The translations under genes and the position numbers were made by a program. The notes under the pieces are model-generated. The model saw only the letters and a list, made by a program, of their open reading frames with translations, made no database searches and was not told the DNA's origin. Shown piece after piece: positions 27,501-39,800 of a stretch of DNA of 64,000 nt. Within the stretch, counting starts at the first letter, position 1, and every line of letters starts with the position of its first letter. This DNA is from Hymenopus coronatus (taxonomy: Eukaryota; Arthropoda; Insecta; Mantodea; Hymenopodidae). The stretch is from the NCBI GenBank assembly GCA_030762935.1, contig CM060900.1, positions 285,396,284-285,460,283 of the forward strand. Reading direction: 5' to 3'.

Positions 27501-30500
27501 ACTGTAGCTATTCCAGAACCAGCTACTATGCCTGTTCCTGAACCAGCTACTATAGCTATTACAGAACCAGCTACTATGCCTGTTCCAGAACCAACTACTA
27601 TCCCTGTTCCAGAATCAACTACTATGCCTGTTCCAGAAACTGATACTATGCCTGTTCCGGAACCAGCTACTATGCCTATTGCAGAACCAGCTACTATGCC
27701 TGTTTCAGAACCAGCTACTATGTCTGTTACAGAACCAGCTACTATAGCTGTTCCAGAACCAGCTACTATAACTATTCCAGAACCAGCTACTATCCCTGAT
27801 GCAGAACCAGCTACTATCCCTGTTCCAGAACCAGCTACTATAGATATTCCAGAACCAGCTACTATGGCTGTTCCAGAACCAGCTACTATAGCAGTTCCAG
27901 AACCAGCTACTATAGCTATTCCAGAACCAGCTACTATAGCAATTCCACAACCAGCTACTATGCCTGTTCCAAAACCAGCTACTATAGCTGTTCCAGAACC
28001 AGCTACTATAGCTATTCCAGAACCAGCTACTATCCCTGTTCCAGAACCAGCTTCTATAGCTATTCCAGAACCAGCTTCTATAGCTATTCCAGAACCAACT
28101 ACTATCCCTGTACCAGAACCAGCTACTATAGCTATTCCAGAACCAGCTACTATCCCTGTTCCAGAACCAGCTACTATATCTATTCCAGAACCAGCTACTA
28201 TCGCTGTTCCAGAAATAGCTTCTATAGCTATTCCAGAACCAGCTACTATGCCGTTTCCAGAACCAGCTACTATCTGTTACAGAACCAAATATTATCTCTG
28301 TTCCAGAACCAGCTATTATAGCTATTCCAGACCCAGCTACTATAGCTATTCCAGAACCAGCTACTATGCCTGTTCCAGAATCAGCTACTATAGCTATTCC
28401 AGAAACAGCTACTATCCCTGTTCCAGAACTAGCTACTATATCTATTCCAGAACCAGCTACTATCCCAGTTCCAGACCCAGCTACTATAGCTATTCCGGAA
28501 CCAGCTACTATGCCTGTTCCAGAACCAGCTACTATAGCCATTCCAGAACCAACTACTATCCCTGTTCCAGAACCAGCTATTATAGCTATTCCAGAACCAG
28601 CTACTATAGCTATTCCAGAACCAGCTAGTATCCCTGTTCCAAAACAAGCTACTATGCCTGTTCCAGAACTAGCTACTATAGCTATTCCAGAACCAGGTAC
28701 TATCCCTGTTCCAGAATCAGCTACTGTAGCTATTCCAGAACCAGCTACTATGCCTGTTCCAGAACCAGCTACTATAGCTATTCAAGAACCAGCTACCATG
28801 CATGTTCCAGAACCAACTACTATCCCTGTTCCAGAACCAACTACTATGACTGTTCCAGAACTAGCTACTATGCCTATTCCAGAACCAGCTACTATGCCTG
28901 TTCCAGAACCAACTACTATGCCTGTTGCAGAACCAGCTACTATTGCTGTTCCAGTACCAACTACTATGCCTGTTCAGAACCACCTACTATGCCTATTCCA
29001 GAACCAGCTACATACCTGTTCCAGAACCAACTATTATGCTTGTTCCAGAACCAACTACTATAGCTATTCCAGAACCAGCTACTAAGCCTATTCTAGAAGC
29101 AGCTACTATGCCTGTTCCAGAACCAGCTACTATAGCAATTCCAGAAACAGCTACTATTCCTGTTCCAGAATCAGCTACTATGCCTGTTCCAGAATCAGCT
29201 ACTATAGTTATTCCAGAAGCAGCTACTATGCCTGTTCCAGAACCTGCTACTGTGTCTGTTCCGGAACCGGCTACTATGCGTGTTGCAGAACCAGCTACTA
29301 TGGCTGTTCCAGAACCAGCTACAATGCCTGTTCCCGAACCAGCTACTATAGCTGTTCCAGAACCAGGTACTATAGCTATTCCACAACCAGCTACTAAAGC
29401 AAATCCACAACCAGCTACTATTCCTGTTCCACAACCAGCTACTATGCCTATTCTAGAATCAGCTACTATGCCGGTTCCAGAAACAACTACTATGCATGTT
29501 GCAATACCAGCTACTATGCCTGTACCAGAACCAGCTACTATGCCTGTTCCAGAAACAACTACTATCCCTGTTCCAGTACCAACTACTATGACTGTTCCAG
29601 AACCAGCTACTATGCCTATTCCAGAACCAGCTACTATGCCTGTACCAGTACCAACTACTATGACTGTTCCAGAACCAGCTACTATGCCTGTTCCAGAACC
29701 AACTACTATAGCTATTCCAGAACCAGCTGCTAAGCGTATTCCAGAACCAGCTACTATGCATGTTCCAGAACCAGCTAATATAGCTATTCCAGAACCAGCT
29801 CCTATCCCTGTTCCAGAACCAGCTACTATGCCTGCTCCAGAACCAGCTACTATAGCTATTCCAGAACCAGCTACTATCCCTGTTCCAGAACCAACTGCTA
29901 TGCCTGTTCCAGAACCAGCTACCATGCCTATTCCAGAACTAGCTACTATGCCTGTTCCAGAACCAGCTACTATAGCTGTTCCAGAACCAGCTACTATAGC
30001 TATTCCACAAACAGCAACTATAGCAATTCCAAAACCAGCTACTATGCCTGTTCCAGAACACGCTACTATAGCTATTCCACAACCAGCTACTATAACAATT
30101 CCACAACCAGCTACTATGCCTGTTCCAAAACCAGCTACTATAGCTATTCCAGAACCAGCTGCTATAGCTATTCCATAACCAGCTACTATCCCTGTTCCAG
30201 AACCAGCTACTATAGGTATTCCAGAACCAGCTACTATCTCTGTTCCACAACCAGCTACTATAGCTATTCCAGAACCAGCTACTATGCCTGTTCCAGAACC
30301 AGCTTCTATAGCTATTCCAGAACCAACTACTATCCCTGTACCAGAACCAGCTACTATAGCTATTCCAGTACCAGCTACTATAGCTACTCCAGAATCAGCT
30401 TCTATCCCTGTTCCAGAACCAGCTACTGTAGCTATTCCAGAACCAGCTACTATAGCTATATTAGAACTAGCTACCATCCCTGTTCCAGAACAAGCTACTA

Positions 30501-33500
30501 TGAATGTTCCAGAACCAGCTACTATAGCTATTCCAGAACCAGCTTCTATCCCTGTTTCAGAACCAGCTACTGTAGCTATTCCAGAACCAGCTACTATGCC
30601 TGTTCCTGAACCAGCTACTATAGCTATTACAGAACCAGCTACTATGCCTGTTCCAGAACCAACTACTATCCCTGTTCCAGAATCAACTACTATGCCTGTT
30701 CCAGAAACTGATACTATGCCTGTTCCGGAACCAGCTACTATGCCTATTGCAGAACCAGCTACTATGCCTGTTTCAGAACCAGCTACTATGTCTGTTACAG
30801 AACCAGCTACTATAGCTGTTCCAGAACCAGCTACTATAACTATTCCAGAACCAGCTACTATCCCTGATGCAGAACCAGCTACTATCCCTGTTCCAGAACC
30901 AGCTACTATAGATATTCCAGAACCAGCTACTATGGCTGTTCCAGAACCAGCTACTATAGCAGTTCCAGAACCAGCTACTATAGCTATTCCAGAACCAGCT
31001 ACTATAGCAATTCCACAACCAGCTACTATGCCTGTTCCAAAACCAGCTACTATAGCTGTTCCAGAACCAGCTACTATAGCTATTCCAGAACCAGCTACTA
31101 TCCCTGTTCCAGAACTAGCTTCTATAGCTATTCCAGAACCAGCTTCTATAGCTATTCCAGAACCAACTACTATCCCTGTACCAGAACCAGCTACTATAGC
31201 TATTCCAGAACCAGCTACTATCCCTGTTCCAGAACCAGCTACTATATCTATTCCAGAACCAGCTACTATCGCTGTTCCAGAAATAGCTTCTATAGCTATT
31301 CCAGAACCAGCTACTATGCCGTTTCCAGAACCAGCTACTATCTGTTACAGAACCAAATATTATCTCTGTTCCAGAACCAGCTATTATAGCTATTCCAGAC
31401 CCAGCTACTATAGCTATTCCAGAACCAGCTACTATGCCTGTTCCAGAATCAGCTACTATAGCTATTCCAGAAACAGCTACTATCCCTGTTCCAGAACTAG
31501 CTACTATATCTATTCCAGAACCAGCTACTATCCCAGTTCCAGACCCAGCTACTATAGCTATTCCGGAACCAGCTACTATGCCTGTTCCAGAACCAGCTAC
31601 TATAGCCATTCCAGAACCAACTACTATCCCTGTTCCAGAACCAGCTATTATAGCTATTCCAGAACCAGCTACTATAGCTATTCCAGAACCAGCTAGTATC
31701 CCTGTTCCAAAACAAGCTACTATGCCTGTTCCAGAACTAGCTACTATAGCTATTCCAGAACCAGGTACTATCCCTGTTCCAGAATCAGCTACTGTAGCTA
31801 TTCCAGAACCAGCTACTATGCCTGTTCCAGAACCAGCTACTATAGCTATTCAAGAACCAGCTACCATGCATGTTCCAGAACCAACTACTATCCCTGTTCC
31901 AGAACCAACTACTATGACTGTTCCAGAACTAGCTACTATGCCTATTCCAGAACCAGCTACTATGCCTGTTCCAGAACCAACTACTATGCCTGTTGCAGAA
32001 CCAGCTACTATTGCTGTTCCAGTACCAACTACTATGCCTGTTCAGAACCACCTACTATGCCTATTCCAGAACCAGCTACATACCTGTTCCAGAACCAACT
32101 ATTATGCCTGTTCCAGAACCAACTACTATAGCTATTCCAGAACCAGCTACTAAGCCTATTCTAGAAGCAGCTACTATGCCTGTTCCAGAACCAGCTACTA
32201 TAGCAATTCCAGAAACAGCTACTATTCCTGTTCCAGAATCAGCTACTATGCCTGTTCCAGAATCAGCTACTATAGTTATTCCAGAACCAGCTACTATGCC
32301 TGATCCAGAACCTGCTACTGTGTCTGTTCCGGAACCGGCTACTATGCGTGTTGCAGAACCAGCTACTATGACTGTTCCAGAACCAGCTACAATGCCTGTT
32401 CCCGAACCAGCTACTATAGCTGTTCCAGAACCAGGTACTATAGCTATTCCACAACCAGCTACTAAAGCAAATCCACAACCAGCTACTATGCCTGTTCCAC
32501 AACCAGCTACTATGCCTATTCCAGAATCAGCTACTATGCCGGTTCCAGAAACAACTACTATGCATGTTGCAAAACCAGCTACTATGCCTGTACCAGAACC
32601 AGCTACTATGCCTGTTCCAGAAACAACTACTATCCCTGTTCCAGTACCAACTACTATGACTGTTCCAGAACCAGCTACTATGCCTATTCCAGAACCAGCT
32701 ACTATGCCTGTACCAGTACCAACTACTATGACTGTTCCAGAACCAGCTACTATGCCTGTTCCAGAACCAACTACTATAGCTTTTCCAGAACCAGCTGCTA
32801 AGCGTATTCCAGAACCAGCTACTATGCATGTTCCAGAACCAGCTAATATAGCTATTCCAGAACCAGCTCCTATCCCTGTTCCAGAACCAGCTACTATGCC
32901 TGCTCCAGAACCAGCTACTATAGCTATTCCAGAACCAGCTACTATCCCTGTTCCAGAACCAACTGCTATGCCTGTTCCAGAACCAGCTACCATGCCTATT
33001 CCAGAACTAGCTACTATGCCTGTTCCAGAACCAGCTACTATAGCTGTTCCAGAACCAGCTACTATAGCTATTCCACAAACAGCAACTATAGCAATTCCAA
33101 AACCAGCTACTATGCCTGTTCCAGAACACGCTACTATAGCTATTCCACAACCAGCTACTATAACAATTCCACAACCAGCTACTATGCCTGTTCCAAAACC
33201 AGCTACTATAGCTATTCCAGAACCAGCTGCTATAGCTATTCCATAACCAGCTACTATCCCTGTTCCAGAACCAGCTACTATAGGTATTCCAGAACCAGCT
33301 ACTATCTCTGTTCCACAACCAGCTACTATAGCTATTCCAGAACCAGCTACTATGCCTGTTCCAGAACCAGCTTCTATAGCTATTCCAGAACCAACTACTA
33401 TCCCTGTACCAGAACCAGCTACTATAGCTATTCCAGTACCAGCTACTATAGCTACTCCAGAATCAGCTTCTATCCCTGTTCCAGAACCAGCTACTGTAGC

Positions 33501-36500
33501 TATTCCAGAACCAGCTACTATAGCTATATTAGAACCAGCTACTATCCCTGTTCCAGAACAAGCTACTATGAATGTTCCAGAACCAGCTACTATAGCTATT
33601 CCAGAACCAGCTTCTATCCCTGTTTCAGAACCAGCTACTGTAGCTATTCCAGAACCAGCTACTATGCCTGTTCCTGAACCAGCTACTATAGCTATTACAG
33701 AACCAGCTACTATGCCTGTTCCAGAACCAACTACTATCCCTGTTCCAGAATCAACTACTATGCCTGTTCCAGAAACTGATACTATGCCTGTTCCGGAACC
33801 AGCTACTATGCCTATTGCAGAACCAGCTACTATGCCTGTTTCAGAACCAGCTACTATGTCTGTTACAGAACCAGCTACTATAGCTGTTCCAGAACCAGCT
33901 ACTATAACTATTCCAGAACCAGCTACTATCCCTGATGCAGAACCAGCTACTATCCCTGTTCCAGAACCAGCTACTATGGCTGTTCCAGAAAGAGCTACTA
34001 TAGCAGTTCCAGAACCAGCTACTATAGCTATTCCAGAACCAGCTACTATAGCAATTCCACAACCAGCTACTATGCCTGTTCCAAAACCAGCTACTATAGC
34101 TGTTCCAGAACCAGCTACTATAGCTATTCCAGAACCAGCTACTATCCCTGTTCCAGAACCAGCTTCTATAGCTATTCCAGAACCAGCTTCTATAGCTATT
34201 CCAGAACCAACTACTATCCCTGTACCAGAACCAGCTACTATAGCTATTCCAGAACCAGCTACTATCCCTGTTCCAGAACCAGCTACTATATCTATTCCAG
34301 AACCAGCTACTATCGCTGTTCCAGAAATAGCTTCTATAGCTATTCCAGAACCAGCTACTATGCCGTTTCCAGAACCAGCTACTATCTGTTACAGAACCAA
34401 ATATTATCTCTGTTCCAGAACCAGCTATTATAGCTATTCCAGACCCAGCTACTATAGCTATTCCAGAACCAGCTACTATGCCTGTTCCAGAATCAGCTAC
34501 TATAGCTATTCCAGAAACAGCTACTATCCCTGTTCCAGAACTAGCTACTATATCTATTCCAGAACCAGCTACTATCCCAGTTCCAGACCCAGCTACTATA
34601 GCTATTCCGGAACCAGCTACTATGCCTGTTCCAGAACCAGCTACTATAGCCATTCCAGAACCAACTACTATCCCTGTTCCAGAACCAGCTATTATAGCTA
34701 TTCCAGAACCAGCTACTATAGCTATTCCAGAACCAGCTAGTATCCCTGTTCCAAAACAAGCTACTATGCCTGTTCCAGAACTAGCTACTATAGCTATTCC
34801 AGAACCAGGTACTATCCCTGTTCCAGAACCAGCTACTGTAGCTATTCCAGAACCAGCTACTATGCCTGTTCCGGAACCAGCTACTATAGCTATTCAAGAA
34901 CCAGCTACCATGCATGTTCCAGAACCAACTACTATCCCTGTTCCAGAACCAACTACTATGACTGTTCCAGAACTAGCTACTATGCCTATTCCAGAACCAG
35001 CTACTTTGCCTGTTCCAGAACCAACTACTATTCCTGTTGCAGAACCAGCTACTATTGCTGTTCCAGTACCAACTACTATGCCTGTTCAGAACCACCTACT
35101 ATGCCTATTCCAGAACCAGCTACATACCTGTTCCAGAACCAGCTATTATGCCTGTTCCAGAACCAACTACTATATCTATTCCAGAACCATCTACTAAGCC
35201 TATTCTAGAAGCAGCTACTATGCCTGTTCCAGAACCAGCTACTATAGCAATTCCAGAAACAGCTACTATCCCTGTTCCAGAATCAGCTACTATGCCTGTT
35301 CCAGAATCAGCTACTATAGTTATTCCAGAACCAGCTACTATGCCTGTTCCAGAACCTGCTACTGTGTCTGTTCCGGAACCGGCTAGTATGCGTGTTGCAG
35401 AAACAGCTACTATGGCTGTTCCAGAACCAGCTACAATGCCTGTTCCAGAACCAGCTACTATAGCTGTTCCAGAACCAGGTACTATAGCTATTCCACAACC
35501 AGCTACTAAAGCAAATCCACAACCAGCTACTATGCCTGTTCCACAACCAGCTACTATGCCTATTCCAGAATCAGCTACTATGCCGGTTCCAGAACCAACT
35601 ACTATGCATGTTGCAAAACCAGCTACTATGCCTGTACCAGAACCAGCTACTATGCCTGTTCCAGAAACAACTACTATCCCTGTTCCAGTACCAACTACTA
35701 TGACTGTTCCAGAACCAGCCACTATGCCTATTCCAGAACCAGCTACTATGCCTGTACCAGTACCAACTACTATGACTGTTCCAGAACCAGCTACTATGCC
35801 TGTTCCAGAACCAACTACTATAGCTATTCCAGAACCAGCTGCTAAGCGTATTCCAGAACCAGCTACTATGCATGTTCCAGAACCAGCTAATATAGCTATT
35901 CCAGAACCAGCTCCTATCCCTGTTCCAGAACCAGCTACTATGCCTGCTCCAGAACCAGCTACTATAGCTATTCCAGAACCAGCTACTATCCCTGTTCCAG
36001 AACCAACTGCTATGCCTGTTCCAGAACCAGCTACCATGCCTATTCCAGAACTAGCTACTATGCCTGTTCCAGAACCAGCTACTATAGCTGTTCCAGAACC
36101 AGCTACTATAGCTATTCCACAAACAGCAACTATAGCAATTCCAAAACCAGCTACTATGCCTGTTCCAGAACACGCTACTATAGCTATTCCACAACCAGCT
36201 ACTATAACAATTCCACAACCAGCTACTATGCCTGTTCCAAAACCAGCTACTATAGCTATTCCAGAACCAGCTGCTATAGCTATTCCATAACCAGCTACTA
36301 TCCCTGTTCCAGAACCAGCTACTATAGGTATTCCAGAACCAGCTATTATCTCTGTTCCACAACCAGCTACTATAGCTATTCCAGAACCAGCTACTATGCC
36401 TGTTCCAGAACCAGCTTCTATAGCTATTCCAGAACCAACTACTATCCCTGTACCAGAACCAGCTACTATAGCTATTCCAGTACCAGCTACTATAGCTACT

Positions 36501-36800
36501 CCAGAATCAGCTTCTATCCCTGTTCCAGAACCAGCTACTGTAGCTATTCCAGAACCAGCTACTATAGCTATATTAGAACCAGCTACTATCCCTGTTCCAG
36601 AACAAGCTACTATGAATGTTCCAGAACCAGCTACTATAGCTATTCCAGAACCAGCTTCTATCCCTGTTCCAGAACCAGCTACTGTAGCTATTCCAGAACC
36701 AGCTACTATGCCTGTTCCTGAACCAGCTACTATAGCTATTACAGAACCAGCTACTATGCCTGTTCCAGAACCAACTACTATCCCTGTTCCAGAATCAACT
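24541..36800. repeat. Higher-order repeat C: four copies of a 3,068-bp unit
   Basis: Identical anchor segments start at 25298, 28366, 31434 and 34478, giving steps of 3,068, 3,068 and 3,044 bp. The last step is one monomer (24 bp) short, missing near 33.98 kb. The unit is 128 monomers minus 4 nt. The deficit is explained by a 2-nt deletion (ACTATCTGTTACAG, near 25203, 28271, 31340 and 34383) and two 1-nt deletions close together (CCTGTTCAGAACC and AGCTACATACCTG, near 25905-25950 and equivalents). The first copy is joined to block B near 24.5-24.9 kb with a deletion, and the last copy diverges near 36.8 kb. Confidence 0.88.
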
Positions 36801-39800
36801 ACTATGACTGTTCCAGAACCAGCTACTATGCCTATTCCAGAACCAGCTAATATGCCGGTTCCAGAACCAACTACTATGCATGTTGCAGAACCAGCTACTA
36901 TGCCTGTTCCAGAACTAGCTACTATGCCTGTTCCAGAAACAACTACTATCCCTGTTCCAGTACCAACTACTATGACTGTTCCAGAACCAGCTACTATGCC
37001 TATTCCAGAACCAGCTACTATGCCTGTTCCAGTACCAACTACTATGACTGTTCCAGAACCAGCTGCTATGCCTGTTCCAGTACCAACTACTGTGCCTGTT
37101 CCAAAACCAGCTACTATGCCTGTTCCAGAACCAACTACTATAGCTATTCCAGAACCATCTGCTAAGCGTATTCCAGAACCAGCTACTATGCATGTTCCAG
37201 AACCAGCTAATATAGCTATTCCAGAACCAGCTCCTATCCCTGTTCCAGAACCAGCTACTATGCCTGCTCCAGAACCAGCTACTATAGCTATTCCAGAACC
37301 AGCTACTATAGCTATTCCACAACCAGCTACTATAGCAATTCCAAAACCAACTACTATGCCTGTTCCAGAACCAGCTACCATGCCTATTCCAGAACCAGCT
37401 ACTATGCCTGGTCCAGAACCTGCTACTGTGTCTGTTCCGGATTCAGCTACTATGCCTGTTGCAGAACCAGCTACTATGGATGTTCCAGAACCAGCTACTA
37501 TGCCTGTTCCAGAACCAGCTACTATAGCTGTTCCAGAACCAGCTACTATAGCTATTCCACAACCAGCTACTATAGCAATTCCAAAACCAGCTACTATGCC
37601 TGTTCTAGAACCAGCTACCATAGCTATTCCAGAACCAGCTATTATAGCTATTCCACAACCAGCTACTATGCCTGTTCCAAAACCAGCTACTTTAGCTATT
37701 CCAGAACCAGCTACTATAGCTATTCCAGAACCAACTACTATCCCTGTTCCAGAACCAGCTACTATAGCTATTCCATAACCAGCTACTATCCCTGTTCCAG
37801 AACCAGCTTCTATAGCTATTCCAGAACAAGCTACTATGCCTTTTCCAGAACCAGCTACTATCTATTACAGAACCAAATACTATCCCTGTTCCAGAACCAG
37901 CTATTATAGCTATTCCAGACCCAGCTACTATAGCTATTCCAGAACCAGCTACTATGCCTGTTCCAGAACCAGCTACTATAGCTATTCCAGAACCAGCTAC
38001 TATCCCTGTTCCAGAACTAGCTACTATAGCTATTCCAGAACCATCCACTATCCCAGTTCCAGAACCAACTACTATAGATATTCCGGAACCAGCTACTATG
38101 CCTGTTCCAGAACCAGCTACTATAGCCATTTCAGAACCAACCACTATCCCTGTTCCAGAACCAGCTATTATAGCTATTCCAGTGCCAGCTACTATAGCTA
38201 TTCCAGAACCAGCTTCTGTCCCTGTTACAGAACCAGCTACTGTAGCTATTCCAGAACCTGCTACTATAGCTATACCAGAACCAGCTAGTATCCCTGTTCC
38301 AAAACAAGCTACTATGCCTGTTCCAGTACCAGCTACTATAGCTATTCCAGAACCAGGTATTATCCCTGTTCCAGAATCAACTACTGTAGCTATTCCAGAA
38401 CCAGCTACTATAGCTATTCAACAACCTGCTACTATAGCTATTCCAGATCTAGCTACTAACCCTGTTCCAGAACCAGCTACTATTGCTATTCCGGAACCAG
38501 CTACTATGCCTGTTCCAGAACCAGCTACTATGCCTATTCCAGAACCAGTTACTCTGCCTGTTCCAGAAACTGATACTATGCCTGTTCCGGAACCAGCTAA
38601 TATGCCTATTGCAGAACCAGCTACTATGCCTGTTTCAGAACCAGCTACTATGTCTGTTACAGAACCAGCTACAATAGCTGTTCCAGAACCAGCTACTATA
38701 ACTATTCCAGAACCAGCTACTATCCCTGATCCAGAACCAGCTATTATCCATGTTCCAGAACCAGCTACTATAGATATTCCAGAACCAGCTACCATGGCTG
38801 TTCCAGAACCAGCTACTATAGCTGTTCCAGAACCAGCTACTATAGCTATTCCACAAACAGCTACTATAGCAATTCCAAAACCAGCTACTATGCCTGTTCC
38901 AGAACCAGCTACTATAGCTATTCCAGAACCAGCTACTATAGCAATTCCACAACCAGCTACTATGCCTGTTCCAAAACCAGCTACTATAGCTATTCCAGAA
39001 CCTGCTACTATGGCTATTCCAGAACCAAATACTACCCTTTTTCCAGAACCAGCTACTATAGCTATTCCAAAACAGCTACTATAGCTATACCAGAACCAGC
39101 TACTATGCCTGTTCCAGAACCAGCTTCTATAGCTATTCCAGAACCAACTACTATCCCTGTTCCAGAACCAGCTACTATAGCTATTCCAGAACCAGCTACT
39201 ATCCCTGTTCCAGAACCAGCTACTATATCTATTCCAGAACCAGCTACTATCGCTGTTCCAGAAATAGCTTCTATAGCTATTCCAGAACCAGCTACTATCT
39301 ATTACAGAACCAAATATTATCCCTGTTCCAGAACCAGCTATTATAGCTATTCCAGACCCAGCTACTATCGCTATTCCAGAACCAGCTACTATGCCTGTTC
39401 CAGAACCAGCTAATATAGCTATTCCAGAAACAGCTACTATCCCTGTTCCAGAACTAGCTACTATATCTATTCCAGAACCAGCTACTATCTCAGTTCCAGA
39501 ACCAGCTACTATAGCTATTCCGGAACCAGCTACTATGCCTGTTCCAGAACCAGCTACTATAGGCATTCCAGAACCAACTACTATCCCTGTTCCAGAACCA
39601 GCTATTATAGTTATTCCAGTACCAGCTACTATAGCTATTCCAGAACCAGCTTCTGTCCCTGTTCCAGAACCAGCTTCTGTAGCAACTCCAGAACCAGCTA
39701 CTATAGCTATTCCAGAACCAGCTAGTATCCCTGTTCCAAAACAAGCTACTGTAGCTATTCCAGAACCAGCTACTATGCCTGTTCCAGAACCAGCTACTAT

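Noticed and set aside
35120..37621. 833-codon minus-strand ORF (GIVAGSG-type repeat), the longest in the window, and similar minus-strand frames
   Set aside because: It is the antisense reading of the 24-bp satellite in a frame whose codons are rarely one step from a stop. Length alone is expected from the repeat, and there is no start context or unique sequence.
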